From Micrasema longulum (taxonomy: Eukaryota > Arthropoda > Insecta > Trichoptera > Brachycentridae), in assembly GCA_022494885.1 (NCBI GenBank), contig JAGVSM010001642.1:1-64000 (forward strand): 64,000 nt of DNA, read 5' to 3'. The notes beneath the pieces are model-generated. The model had not been told where the DNA came from and ran no database searches. It saw only the letters and a program-made list of their open reading frames with translations. The translations under genes and the position numbers were made by a program. This document shows positions 22,940-34,761 of this stretch, in pieces; position 1 is the first letter of the stretch; each line of letters begins with the position of its first letter.

Positions 22940-23215
22940 CCCGGAGTTTTCATGCTTTTATTTGTTTTAGTCTTTATATGTTTACATTGTATGAAAGAAA
23001 CAGAAGATTGAACTTCTCAGAATTCACAAATCATCTTGTTTACAAAAACCATAAATTTAATCAAGAAATGGGTATAGAAATATTATATATTAAAAAAAAT
23101 GGTCTTCGTTAAGACAATCAAAATAAATTAGAAATAATTTAAGCCATTAACCAAAAACTCCCCATAGTAAATAATCAATTCAATTGAACTTCGAGTTCTC
23201 TTTTTAAAATATTCC
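22940..23215 (+). pseudogene. possible Penelope-like element C-terminal relic
   Basis: Translation gives SEFTNHLVYKNHKFNQEMGI, EILYIKKNGLR, then NQNKLEII and AINQKLPIVNNQFN across stops. The order resembles the region after the GIY-YIG core of the clearer relic at 33181-33672 (FANHLIENNHNFNKDTGLKV). The upstream GIY-YIG motif is not visible here. Confidence 0.45.
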
Positions 23216-23689
23216 AGTTATGCTTCATATTATTCTCTTTCTCTCTGTTTTTTGATTCGTTTGTTTCTTTCTTACAAAATTTTATAATATTAATTAATAA
23301 TAATTTTACAACAACGCGAGTAGTATCAAGTAGGCTCAAGTTCTGGTGATAAGGAAGTAACCTAAAAACCGGTCGACGTATAACTCAAAAGTTATTGGTG
23401 TATACAAATTTATAAAAAAAAAAAAGTAAAATATCATTCCATAAAGCGACAAAAGTTTTTGACACTAGAAAAATATTTAAAAGAAGTTTTAAAAAATGGT
23501 CAAATTTCACAGGGAAAAATCAGTTAGACTTTACAATGATTAATAAGATTTTAGAAAGTTACCATTGTGATTTTTGTAGGAATGGTTTATTTCTTTCCCT
23601 CATAAATACATATTTCAGAATAACAATTTTTGATGGGTAATTTTAAACCAGTTATTGGGTTTTTTAGATGGGTCGGTTGAATTGAAATT

Positions 23690-23800
23690 GGTCGATATGA
23701 TTTTGACGTCATTGGTCGAATGTTGACGTCACAATTGTCAAGACCAAACATGTCGCAATTTTGAGGAGTCATCTTTTTTGACAATTTTAAATCTTACATA
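23690..23800 (+). repeat. fragment of the 18300/50860 dispersed repeat
   Basis: Contains GACGTCACAATTGTCAAGAC, CAAACATGTCGCAATTTTGA and GGAGTCAT, colinear with 18500-18550 and 51085-51125. Confidence 0.55.
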
Positions 23801-23837
23801 ACTGATTGTTGTCGACAGGGCTAGATTTTATTTCAGA

Positions 23838-24165
23838 GAGAGAAAAAAATGTGAAAAGGAAATACGAAATTCCAGGCATTTACAGGGCTTATGACCTGCC
23901 ATTAGTAACATTGAATAGTATTTTCAAGCATTGTTAAAGAAGTGAAATAATTCTGGCAGAAGAATTTCACCCTCATCAATAATGTTTTCAGAACTTTTTC
24001 TTCACAAATATCAGGAGGAAGAGTTTAAGATTTACAATGTGTAAAATGGCCGCATAAACCAGCCAATGACAGGTCACCATAATGCCCCCTAATGCTTAGA
24101 TTTCCATATACCCCTCTAAAACAAATTTCCCTCTTTGTTGCAATAATTTTCAATGGTATTTCTCT
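23838..24165. repeat. two ~383-bp repeat fragments in inverted orientation
   Basis: A plus-strand piece (GGCATTTACAGGGCTTATGA) is followed by a minus-strand piece (AAACCAGCCAATGACAGGTC). A palindromic arrangement of the same family. Confidence 0.6.
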
Positions 24166-24209
24166 TAAAGTTTTCTTATTGAGAGTTTGTTTTTCCGCCA
24201 CGTATTTTA

Positions 24210-24930
24210 GGGCCCCGATTACAATGGGAAGTTAACAGAGTTATCTTCGACTGTCAAAAAAAAAATCGATATTTGTGTACGAAAATGAGTATATTTTCAT
24301 AAACATCTGATGTATCTTCATCGGTTAACTATAATTGAACATGATTTTTTTGTATTTATATATTTATTTAATGCTCAAAATACACAATTTTATCGTAGAG
24401 CACAATTGTAATTTTTTGATGTGCCGACTTGTTAGAAAATTCCATGTTCAGTCGGGACTCTTCTTTATATAAAAAAAAAACACTTTTTCACATAATTAAC
24501 AATATACAAAATAATCAACACAATATACAAAATAACAATAGAAAAATATAAATAATAAAAATTTATACATGTCGAAAAATGGAATGCAGAAAAGTTATAT
24601 AATAATACATGGCAATATGTTATTCATAATTTATAGTAATTTTATAATTTTAAAAAATCTGAAAAAAATGTATTGCTTTTCATACAGAAAACTTAATTTT
24701 ACTTTGTAGATAAAATTAAAGAAAAATGTTAACTACAAAGTAAAATTAAGTTTTCTGTTCGAAAAATAGAATATGCATACATTTTTTTTTTGAAAATGTT
24801 AAATTATAGGTTATCGGCGAAGATACTTTAAATTTTCATAGAAATATACACATTTTCACACATAAATATCGATTTTACTTTATACCGTCTCGATATGTAC
24901 CAATGAAGATAGCGTTTGAAATCGCGGCCC
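24210..24930. mobile_element. MITE, GGGCYCCGATTACAATGGGA family, copy 2 with insertions
   Basis: The left end GGGCCCCGATTACAATGGGA and right end AGATAGCGTTTGAAATCGCG...GCCC enclose MITE sequence, interrupted at about 24345-24655 by AT-rich DNA that starts TATTTATTTAATGCTCAAAA, like a minus-strand LINE tail. A near-perfect hairpin, AACTTAATTTTACTTTGTAG and its complement, lies at about 24690-24762. Confidence 0.6.
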
Positions 24931-25049
24931 TGATATACGTAATTATTGTAATATGTTATCAATTTTAATGACGTGTATCGATCCATGAAAATGCGTTGGT
25001 GTTTTTTTGTGATTGTCAAATCACCTAACCGCCGTAATTTTGGCTCGAA

Positions 25050-27635
25050 AACTTTTCATGTGGGCAGAGTAACCTGCATGACCCACTTAGATCGACGACT
25101 ATTGATTTGATAATGCAAATTGCATAATAATTACAACAAAATGTGTGCCGAATGCGTCACCATGCGATTGTTTAAGTAATTTGCAAATATCTGTATGTCG
25201 GGAATGAGATAAAATTAATGTAAACAACAAAATATTCGTTTATGCCTAAACATGGCACATGCGTTGTTAACGAAAAGGCGGACTGTAGATGAAAATCGTA
25301 TTTCATTCAATTTTGTGACTGGGAAATATTTGAGAAAGGAATTGGTACATGGAGTGGATACCTACCTTTAATATAATGAATGTTCTTCAATTTCTGGCAC
25401 TGGATCACAAAATGAACTATAAAATGAGACAATATTTTCCACGACGCGCGGCGATTCCAACCACTTTTTATCCGATTTTATGTCAAGTCAAAAATGTTGT
25501 TTGGTTTTTGCTCTAAATCCGAATCTTTTAATTTTGAATATCTTCTATCTTGATGCTAGGTAGGTGTCATAAGGATGGGTCAAAGGAAGGATGGGAACGA
25601 AAGGTAATCGGCCAAGAATAGTATCGATAAATGCTGTTATTTACTTAACATGCGTTGTATCGATCACAAATCGACCTGGAAAAGCGATGATTTAACTTTT
25701 CACCGGTAAGTAATGTTTTTATCTTAATCAATACTTGTTTAAAATAGCTATTTCAATGTGAAAAAACGTCTTATAATTATAATGTTACCATTACTTATCA
25801 GTGGCGAACGGCGATTTTATTTACAGGTAAGCTATAAAAATATAATTTATTTGTACCTACATATAGTAGGTACATAATACATTATATTATATTATATTAT
25901 ACACACATTATATTTTAATGTAAGTGATATACGAGTTTACTATAAACTGCTATTTTTTCTGTGGTTACGTGTGATACACCAACTCTCATTTATGGAATCA
26001 ACTCAAACGACGTAACTTCGTGACATATTATTTGTGTAGCTATATTATCCATTAATTTAACAAATAACTTATGTTTATAAAAAATACCACAATGAATTCA
26101 GTCAGTATTAGATATTCTCATTACGATTGAAATATCAACTGACTGATTTGTTCTAGAAATGAATAATACCAAAAACAGCCGCGTCGAGCGCCACATTTGT
26201 TGCGAGTCATATGTCAAAAGTATAATCTCAAAGAAAAATAGTGTTTAAGAAATAATGTTTGAAATAATGTTTTCCAAATCGAGAATCTTCAAAGAAGTTG
26301 TGTAATCTGCAAGTTTACTCTAGGAGAAAAATCCTGCCACTGAGTTGAATATGTTCAAAATATAGTACACTTATTTGTATGAAGAAATAAGCTAGAGTAA
26401 TTGAACTTTGGCTCATTGCTGGCGCTGGGCGCGCTTTATTTATATGTTTATTTATATTTGGAGAAAAATACAAATGGTGGCAATGATTTATCGGAAGTAA
26501 TAATTATTTGTTTGTTTTTCTGTAAATAAAGCCTCCGTAAAACATTATTTTGGATAGTCAAATATAATGGTAAGCTGCGCATAATCGTTTTTATACACGA
26601 TTCGCCCCTGTTACTTATATATCATATCTCTGTCCTACTCAGTTAGTCAGGTGTATAGTGAAACGATAAACAAAGGCGACGCGTATGCGGAAGGGAGCGA
26701 CATACTGAAAATAACTTACAGTAGACCGATGTAAAAAGTCTGTGCTTTTTTCTGTACTACTTGTTTTGCTTGTCAAAGTCGACGTGGTATGGCGTAACGA
26801 TACTTGCTTCCTCCGCTGGTCATTCCTTTTCTTTGGGGATGACTTTTTAGCTGGGATTTGTATGTATTGTTATCTCTATATATTATATCTCAATGGTATT
26901 AGGCTCCATTAGGTAAAGAGGCCAATATTTTTATGGTTCATTGGAAATCAAAATTCCAGTTATTATTTTCATATTTTAGAGGAATAATTGGGTTACCTTT
27001 TTAATTATTTTAATATTTTACTGGCACAGTTTCAATTTTGAAATTAAGTTATCCAGAAAAAAAATCCATAACATTAGCTACATCATACGACTACATCATC
27101 CGACTCATTACTTCATGATTTGATTATCAAATAATAAAGCGCAACGATCAATAATGAATTCGTTACCTGATGATGATTCAATGATCCAATCTTTAATTAG
27201 TTGCAAAACACAATTGTATCTTATAACAATAGAAGGTAATTATAAACAACAATGCATCTGCGTATCCTATTGAAACATTAATAATTACTCTCCCTTAACC
27301 TTTAATCCGTCGAGAAAACTTTCAACACGTTTGCGTGGACAAATTGTGAAATTTTTAAACTGTGTCGGCTTCTTGCTGTTTTATTGAACACGGTGATATT
27401 ATGGATATAACCACCCTAACCCTCACATAAACCGCCGTCAAAATTATATTTCTTGGAAAGACCGAGATTTCTTGAGGTCGCGGTAGGACCTTTATGCAAA
27501 ATATGTTTTTGTTTGCAAAGCATATTTTACTGTCTAAAAATGTGAATGAATATCGGACTGGAAAGGAAAAGTCACCAAGTGATATGACATGTAGCGATTT
27601 TACAGAAGAACCAATTAATTGATTTAAAAATAATA
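25050..27635. other. intronic stretch, no gene recognised
   Basis: Only a TATTA microsatellite at about 25875-25902 and ordinary AT-rich sequence. Near 25020-25050 GCCGTAATTTTGGCTCGAAA resembles one end of the CGTAAGCGAC element. Confidence 0.4.
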
Positions 27636-27637
27636 CT

Positions 27638-27880
27638 ATTTTGAGTCCATCCATTTTTTTGTAGACTAGAACTGGATTCAACCCCCTTTGGAGTTATTAA
27701 CATGTTAACATCTCACAAAGAATCTCCACAAAACTCCACAAAGATCAACAGATGGAAGAATTTAAGGAATATAGATGTTCAAACATAGGCAGAATAGTGA
27801 ATGTTACATCAGCTGAAGACAGGTCATAAGCCCTGCAAATGCATAGGCTTCTATAAAATGTTCTTCATCCTGTTGTTATA
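27638..27880. repeat. ~383-bp repeat fragments, inverted pair
   Basis: Plus-strand head TTTTGAGTCCATCCATTTTT at 27640 is followed by minus-strand body AAGACAGGTCATAAGCCCTG at about 27816. Confidence 0.6.
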
Positions 27881-28239
27881 TCATATATTCGCAAAGTTTT
27901 TTTGTTCTTTTTTTTTAATTAATAAAATAATCTCATCTTTATCTACTATTTTGCCAAGATTTCAACTTAATTTAATTTAAAAAAATAAATATGAGATTTT
28001 TTACTAATTGAAAAAAAAAACTTTAACTTGTTCTTCTGTAAAATTGATGACATGTCGCATAGGACATTTTTACTTTCCGCCGTCGATATAATAAATTAAT
28101 TGGAATATTATGTAACGCTTAATTAATTATGATACCTACCTTTATTTTATCGTTAAAGTCAAATAGCAGGGGGAAAAAGGGAATTATTTAAATTTGTTGG
28201 AGAAAAGATAAAGAGAATGTTCATAGTTGAATTTTAACA

Positions 28240-28400
28240 GAAAAATAAAAATACGGGTGATAGTAGTGAACTACCGAAGTTTCGATTTCTGTTTCGGGCA
28301 GTAAAATGAGTTTTTGCTGCGGTTTTGGTTTCGGACGAAAATTGGCCGTAACTTCGGCTCGGCCGAAACCTGCGGTCGGGATGTGTCGGGTTACGTTCAG
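28240..28400. repeat. TTTCGG-rich low-complexity patch
   Basis: Degenerate runs of TTTCGG/CCGAAA (for example GGCTCGGCCGAAACC) make a GC-richer patch. The minus-strand frame over it has no recognisable motif. Confidence 0.4.
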
Positions 28401-28591
28401 TCAAACTCAGGTGGAAAATAAGCACATTTAGAAATGTTGGATTATTGTCCACTCAAATAATGAGTGATTGTATTGCCATCGTCTAATATTAAGAATAAAA
28501 ACTAGTCTGATTTTGTGATTTGTGGACTATAGTTAGTAGTTCTAAGATCTTTTTACCCATATTTCTGTTTTGTGATTTCTTTATCTATATA

Positions 28592-29313
28592 CATAGAATT
28601 AAGAATATTCCAGAAACCGCATACGCACATCAAACAGAAGGCGATTCAACTACTCATAAATGAGTAGGTTTACGTTTTGACCCATTCGTTTTTTTGTAGA
28701 CGTCGCTCAGTACGCAACTCCTGATTTGAATTCAACTATGCCGTGTTGTGTCCTTTTAAAGTGTAGAAATACTGCTAGGATCTTAAAGAAACGGGATGGG
28801 ATCACATTTCATGTGTAATTAGCAAACAAATGTGTATATAACAAATGTATCACTCAAAAATTGAATTATTTTTCCATCTGTCAGATTGTCGAAGAAACAA
28901 AATGGAAATTTCGTTAGTGTTGCCAGGGTAGTAATTTTTATTACCCTACTTTGCTCATCTAATGAGAGAATTAATGAAAATTGGATCTCGGATTAACCAA
29001 CTCTGTGGTGGACATTTGACCGACATAATCTTGAAAACATCAAATATTCTTTAACGTGATATAAAAATATCCGTTTTATGTAAAATAAAGTTTGTTTTAT
29101 ATTTAAAGTTCATTAATTCAATTACTCTTATTAAATGATCCTTTAATTATCTACTCCGTTGTGTCAATCAATGTTTCCGCGTGCACATTAAAATTTTAGA
29201 GAAATTAACAGATTGCTTTTTTTTTACCTTACATTTGTGTTATGATTTTTTTTTTCCCGTCCAATGTATGCAAATATGATTTTACGCTCCTTCTGGACTA
29301 TTCTAATCCTATG
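28592..29313 (+). mobile_element. non-autonomous P-like element, copy D
   Basis: 722 bp from CATAGAATTAAGAATATTCC to CTATTCTAATCCTATG. The 8-bp flanks are TCTATATA (28584-28591) and TTTATATA (29314-29321). The THAP remnant starts at 28738: MPCCVLLKCRNTARILKKRD then GITFHV and stop. Its intact start and cysteines make it, with copy 5003-5758, one of the least decayed. Confidence 0.75.
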
Positions 29314-29651
29314 TTTATATATATAAATGACAATGTCAAAACCATCGCTTTTGCAACATTCTTAAGTCTGGTTTTGATAATGTAGCAAAATTCACTAACA
29401 ATTAAATTTCTCAATTTTCGCCAGCAAACTTTAATGTCATAGATTAATATTAATCAGCGATTTTACAGGAAATACGATAAATAAGGCATTTACTTGATCA
29501 AAACAAAGAAATTTGCTAGCACAATTAAGGATTACGGATAGCAGAAACATGTTAAAAATATAAATTAATTATGATAATAAACATAAAGATTTTTTCAAAT
29601 TAATGCCTTTTAGGTTAAACAAAATTTGAAAATGCAATCATTAAGTCCTAC

Positions 29652-29898
29652 CTGTTTCTTCCTCGCTATACACAGGGTCAACATAGTCTTCTCCATGCGG
29701 AGTCGTCTGTGTGGGCTTCTCGTCCCCCGGTATTGGGGCGCAGTCGTCTCCCTGCCCCCAGGAGCCCGCCCCCCAGCCCTGGCCCGGCCCCCAAGCCCCG
29801 AACAGCAGCCCTAAGGTACGCCCCTCGGAGGCTAGCTTATTGGACCGGCAGGGGCCGATGTTGAGGGCAGAGGAACTTAGAATAAGGGTCATTATGAT
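29652..29898 (-). CDS. exon 2, signal peptide core and Gly/Trp-rich segment
   Basis: 247 nt between a pyrimidine-rich acceptor (TTGTCTCTTTACAG) and the donor ACAG/GTAGGA. It begins in phase 0 and ends in phase 1. It encodes the hydrophobic stretch IIMTLILSSSALN, then GPCRSNKLASEG, a Gly/Trp-rich stretch (FGAWGPGQGWGAGSWGQG), DDC, and an acidic, Thr-rich tail (EDYVDPVYSEEETG). Two cysteines lie in the mature region (GPC and DDC) and could form a disulfide. It is strikingly GC-rich beside its AT-rich surroundings, a good sign of selected coding sequence. An ATG at 29892 could start translation within this exon, giving a weaker leader; I prefer the exon 1 start. Confidence 0.72.
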
Positions 29899-30119
29899 CT
29901 GTAAAGAGACAATGTGTTTCTTGCATAAGGGTCATTATATGTGAAAATATTATGATTTAATGGAGTAGAAGCGTTTTTTTCTGAAAATAAATAATTTATT
30001 TATTAGGAAAGGGGCATTACGATCAGTAAAGTGAATAAATTTATTAGTTCTGTGCGTGAAAATAGACCGGAAACCTGGGCGAACATTTGCGACTCGGGAA
30101 ATCGAGTTAAGATATATAA

Positions 30120-30363
30120 GTCCGCCTATTAGCTTAGTGGCTGGGGCATTTGCCAACCATACTTGAGGTCTCAGGTTCGATTCCTGGCAAGGTCAACGTG
30201 AAAATTTTATTTTAAAGATGACTCGTTGCAATATTTTACTGTCCCTGGACTGGCACCTGAAGTATATGGCTTTTTCACCTTATCTTCATGTAAGAGATGA
30301 TCAAAATACGCTGCATTATTGATGTACCAATGCAGTGCCCTATACATCGCAGGGCACGGAATG
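30120..30363 (+). repeat. SINE family A, near full-length
   Basis: tRNA-like head with A box TAGCTTAGTGGCTGGG and B box AGGTTCGATTCC, then a body with CCTGGACTGGCACCTGAAG, ATACGC, GATGTACCAATGCAGTGCCC and GGGCACGGAATGG. Polymerase III-type SINE. The head lacks a foldable acceptor stem, so it is not a tRNA gene. Confidence 0.8.
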
Positions 30364-30569
30364 GAAAATAAGACTCATAATAAATTATAGAATCTACAAA
30401 TACTTGTATACAATTAATTTTAAAAAAATGATTACTGGGTTTAGGAGGAGAAAAATCGAAAAATTTACTAAAAAAACTTTCTTAAATAATAAAAAGTTTA
30501 ATCAAATATTGTACAACTGTATAATAAATTCACTAGAAAGTAGTCATGTTAGTTTTTATTTTGCATAAA

Positions 30570-31300
30570 AATGTCTGCCTTAAAATAAGCTGTACCTAGT
30601 TTGGCAGACTAGACATAATCCAGAGAAATCTATTACCTAAAACATGTAGTAGATAAAGAAATTGTAATTTTTGTTATTCAACCGTGATTATTATTATTAT
30701 TATTTAAAATATTTGTGTTTATTGACAAATCAGTAAAATAACATCAATTACTTCTCTACGAACATTGAAACGTACTCAAAACGTTGTTGATCTGCATAAA
30801 TTATAATTTAATTGCTTAGTAAAGTGTATCAAATAAACTAAAAAAAAATAATGTAAAACCACATGCTAAAAATTCAAAAAAATCCAAATTAACCACTTTC
30901 TATGAAGGATAATTTAGAATACCACTTCTGGGGTGGTTCTTTGGATCTTCAACCCCTTAGAGAGTGACTTATTTGAAGATTTAATTTTTTTAATGCGACG
31001 ACATTTTGCTTCATATAATGGCCACACTGATGATTAAACGTCAAATGGTATAAAAAACTGCTTCAAAAACGGAAAAAAAACTAATACAATTTGATCAATA
31101 CTACTTAATTAAGTGTTTTGGGTAAAGCTTAAGGTCGCAATAATGTTCTAAATTAAAATCATCATGTTTGGTTTCACGTGCTCATATTTTGAACACGCAG
31201 TGTGGCCATATAAAAAGCAAAAATTAGCCGCATGGAAATACTAAATATCTCCAAATTAACCACGCTCAAGGGGATAGAGAAGATTCATAATTGCACCACT
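30570..31300. other. AT-rich stretch, no gene seen
   Basis: A TTATTATTATTATTATT microsatellite lies near 30690, and GAATACCACTTCTGGGGTGG near 30918 echoes the palindrome at 31470. Confidence 0.4.
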
Positions 31301-31310
31301 GGGCTAATGT

Positions 31311-31362
31311 TTGGATAATTTATATAGCGCCATTTTTGTGAAAGTTACCCCAAGGGCGCTGT
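31311..31362 (-). repeat. L2-like LINE 3' UTR fragment
   Basis: TTATATAGCGCCATTTTTGT and CCCCAAGGGCGCTGTACA match the 3' UTR of the L2-like copies at 13565 and 55850. Confidence 0.55.
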
Positions 31363-31384
31363 ACAGTAAAGGTCTAGTATTCTA

Positions 31385-31655
31385 AAAGGAGTGATCGCTC
31401 TGTTAGCGTGTATTTAGTACGTTAATACGCGTTCAAAATGCGTTTTCTACGCGCGCTTTTGCTTTCAGAATACCACCGCTGGGGTGGTATTCCAAACGCT
31501 CTCGCAACCGTAGAAAAAGCTATTTTCTTTCGCGTATTTCGTATGTACATTCGCGAGATAAAAGTGTTTTCTACGGCCGCGAGAGCGGTTCAGAATAGCA
31601 GCGCTGCGCGCTGTTATAAACTAAAAGGGTACGTTTTCGTGTCTACGTATTAATA
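31385..31655. repeat. GC-richer palindromic patch
   Basis: Contains GAATACCACC, GCTGG, GGTGGTATTC (a perfect 10-bp stem at about 31470-31494), many CGCG-type words, and AATAGCAGCGCTGCGCGCTG. The open frame across it shows no motif. Possibly part of an unclassified DNA element. Confidence 0.4.
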
Positions 31656-31806
31656 TGTCAATGCCTTATTGAGAAAATAATCAACATGTTGAATTGACAC
31701 GCGGTAAACAATGCTTCTTTATTGTATTTTATAAAGGAACCTAACTTTGATCATTTAACACGGTGACGTAATATTTTTTTCAATCCCGAAAACATTCAAA
31801 TTCAAT

Positions 31807-32330
31807 AATGTTTGAGTACGTCCAAATGCTTGCAGACTGGCTGGATTTTCTCCCTAGGGAGTTATTTATGTTTAAATTTATTTCAACAGAGAGGGAAAAA
31901 AATTTTGAGAAGGAAATATACAAGTCTAGGCATTTGCAGGGCTTATGACCTGTCATTGGCTGGTTTTAGTGGCCACTTTACACACTGTGTAACATTTATC
32001 ATTCTGCCCATGTTTGAACATCCACATTTCCTCACCTCTTCCATCTGTTGACTTTTGTGAAGTAAAAGAGCTGAAACCTTTATCACGTGGGTGAGATTCA
32101 TCCGGCTGAACCAAATCACCTACTAGGCAACGCTTGAAAACAATTTTCCAGTTTTTATACTTCTTCTTTTACCAGGTAGTTAATTCAACAATATTTGAGT
32201 GTGTCCATATGCTTTCAGACTGGATTTCCTCCCTAGGGAGTTATTCATGTTTAAATTTATTTCAACAGAGAGGGAAAACATTTTTGAGAAGGGAATATGG
32301 AAGTCTCAGTTGAAATAAATTTAAACATTT
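31807..32330 (+). repeat. ~383-bp repeat unit, tandem dimer
   Basis: Unit 1 starts TTTGAGTACGTCCAAATGC at 31811 and unit 2 TTTGAGTGTGTCCATATGC at 32194, giving a period of 383 bp. Unit 1 is complete, with GGTTTTAGTGGCCACTTTAC and AGAGCTGAAACCTTTATCAC. Unit 2 is truncated after about 130 bp. Confidence 0.85.
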
Positions 32331-32739
32331 AAATTCAATTATCTCAGCCTGCCAATTTATGCATTCGAAGTATGGATTAACCTAAATACATACTTTTGAA
32401 AATGCAGTAATTTTACTAAGCACACACAAAAATTAAACGTTTTAACCTCTATTCTCTTAAATGGTTCAATTTGAGTTACTCGGTGATGATTGCCGTCGAC
32501 GATAAAGTCATTAATTGAACCAGCTAATGACAGATATTTAAATTATTTTTTCCGCGCATGGCAACACATTTAGTAGTTCCCATAAATGTTAAAAATATGC
32601 CTTTATGCATTTTACAAATAAATATCGATTTTGTAAGGTAGTAAAGAGACTAAATGATATGGAACGATTGGGAAATGAAAAATATTTTTATGTACAAATG
32701 AAGTATTTTCAATAATAAAATAAAATAAATAAAACAACT

Positions 32740-33672
32740 TTGTTTTTAACCACTAATTTTTTATTGTTATTTTTTTTCCACCGACCGGTTTCAAAGCAAA
32801 CAAGCTTCTTCGTCAAGGTTTACGTAACTAATGAATTGATTCCTTTTTTATTTTTATCATGTTCACTAAATACTACACGTGGACCCAATAAATCCAGTCG
32901 TTTTTACCTTACACAAATGGTAATTAGATATTACTATTTTCGAAATTAGACAGGAGAGGACTAAAAGAAATATTGTTAACTTGGTTATTAATTATTGTTT
33001 TCTTGCTATGTAATTTATTTTTTTCTTGTTATGAATCGCTTTTTTAATTTCTAAGATTTCTATGTTGTCTAATTTTAATATTTTATTTTCAACATGAAGT
33101 ACTTTTAATCCAGTGTCTTTATTAAAGTTATGATTATTTTCTATCAGATGATTTGCGAATTATGAAAAAATATTTTTAGTTAAGCATTTTAAGTGTTGTT
33201 TTACATTTATATTGAAGTTTCTTTTAGTTTTTCCAATGTAGATTGAATCGCAATCATTTCAATTTAATTGGTATATTCCAGATTTATTATATTTATGGAC
33301 TTTGTCTTTGTGATTTTTTAACAATGTTCCCATATTATTAGTCGTGTAGAAAGCCGGTTTAATGTTTGATGGTAGGGAATTAGATAATTGTTTTGAAAAA
33401 ATGTCATTTATAAAAAGAATCCGCCTCCATTGTTTACGTGGGTTTGCTTTATTTACTGTGGGAGTCGAATATAAATATTTGTTTATAAGTTTGCGTTTTT
33501 GTTTTTGATTTAATATTTTATCAATTGAGTTCTCATTATATCCACTATTATAAGCAATCTGTTTTATTGTTTTAAGTTCTTTTTTAAAATTAGTATCATC
33601 TAGTAGAAAGTTAATTAACCAATGTATCATTGAATGGAATGCGGAATGTTTATGGGCAATTGGATGATCCAT
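32740..33672 (-). pseudogene. Penelope-like retroelement, C-terminal part with GIY-YIG nuclease relic
   Basis: The minus-strand frame from 33672 carries HSAFHSMIHWLINFLLDDTN, IAYNSGYNENSIDKIL, FINDIFSKQLSNSLPSNIKP, AFYTTNNMGTLLKNHKD and HKYNKSGIYQLN. After one stop it continues NDCDSIYIGKTKRNFNI, KQHLKC, FANHLIENNHNFN and LEIKKAI. The SGIY...YIG pair with downstream R and H is the GIY-YIG endonuclease signature found in Penelope-like elements. The polymerase itself is missing. Below it, AAACCGGTCGGTGG and a TTTATTTTATTTTATT run (32715-32790) suggest the element's 3' end. Confidence 0.75.
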
Positions 33673-33688
33673 TTACTTTTTTTTTTAA

Positions 33689-33783
33689 AACGGGTCGTGG
33701 TGACGTGGCTAGTGTTGCGGATTCACGGATCAGAGGTCCAAAGTTTGCACCCCGCTCTACTGTAACTTGGTTCCCATTTTCTA
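33689..33783 (+). repeat. SINE family C, left part of an interrupted copy
   Basis: GGGTCGTGGTGACGTGGCTA, GTGTTGCGGATTCACGGATC and AGGTCCAAAGTTTGCACCCC form a tRNA-like head shared with minus-strand copies at 36780, 38935 and 52369. The copy resumes at 34199 after the RTE insertion. Confidence 0.75.
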
Positions 33784-34198
33784 CTACTACTACTACTACT
33801 ACCATCACGCCATTTCCCCGTAGGGGTAGGTAGAGAGAATGGACCGCCACACACGTCTATCCTGGCATACATCCTAGCCTCTTCCACATTCATACATCTT
33901 GTCATACATGCCCTTCGGTTCTGTCTGCTTTTGACATGACCAGACTTAAGATTTTGGTTTATCTGATCATGCCACGTCTTCCTTGGTCGTCCTCGTCTAA
34001 CGTTGCCGTTCATTTTTGCCATATATACTTGTTTTACCATTCTCTCGTCGTCAATTCGTTCTACGTGACCAAACCATCTCAGAGACCCTTTCTTAATCTT
34101 ATCAATTATACTTGTCTCAGATTTACACTCTCGCCTGATTTCATCATTCGTAACCCTGTCATACATTGATTTCCCACACATTCGTCTAAGAGATCGCA
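33784..34198 (-). pseudogene. 5'-truncated RTE-like LINE inserted in a SINE
   Basis: The minus-strand frame reads MVRSLRRMCGKSMYDRVTND, SLRWFGHVERIDDERM, NVRRGRPRKTWHDQINQNL and RRACMTRCMNVEEARM, then the end PFSLPTPTGKW. The RWFGHVER and GRPRKTW motifs mark RTE-type reverse transcriptase tails. A TAG/GTA microsatellite tail abuts the target. The duplication CCATTTTCTA (33774-33783 and 34199-34208) brackets it exactly. Confidence 0.85.
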
Positions 34199-34265
34199 CC
34201 ATTTTCTAATTGTTATTTATTTACAACTCGTTGGAAATGCCCCCCAAAATTAAAATATTTAGGTT
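34199..34265 (+). repeat. SINE family C, right part of the interrupted copy
   Basis: CCATTTTCTAATTGTTATTT followed by ATTTACAACTCGTTGGAAAT continues the SINE body seen reversed at 36790-36850 and 38950-38996. Confidence 0.7.
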
Positions 34266-34761
34266 AATCATAAGAACGCAAATACTTCTTAAATAAAAAC
34301 TACAAAAAATACATTAAACACATTTATCCAAATCAGGAGACAATTTCAAAACGATTTGAAAAAAAAAATCAAGAAAAAAAGATTAAAGTTAGAATTCTTT
34401 CTAAAGAAATTTCGTGATAGTCGTAAATACGTAATGTGATAACTGCACATTGTGTGTACCTGCCTATTTAGGAAAAAATGTTACGAAATGATTATGTTCG
34501 TTAAGTTGAAAGAACTTGCTTTTCACCGTGACTTTTAACTATTCTCAGATGTACAAGTTCAATGCAGTCATTATTGTTTTTTCTGTCTGCAGTAGAAAGT
34601 TTTCTGGCGGATTGAAGCCTTTGTAATAAGTAATAAAGAAAATATTTGGGTAAAAATAAAACAAGTCGCACGAAAAATGTTATAAAAAATAATATTTAAA
34701 GAATGTCCATCTTTATATAAAAACTCTGGATTATTCCTGACGGTATTGATCTCAATACTAG

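Noticed and set aside
29652..29898. Frameshift or sequencing error in exon 2
   Set aside because: I first suspected a one-base indel because a phase-1 entry gives a stop. The phase-0 exon 1 at 53081-53061 resolves it without any error.
29626..29944. Plus-strand frames, Pro-rich, over 29626-29944
   Set aside because: Shadow of exon 2 on the minus strand.
30120..30195. Candidate tRNA gene
   Set aside because: Same reasoning: it is followed by the family A SINE body and lacks a paired acceptor stem.
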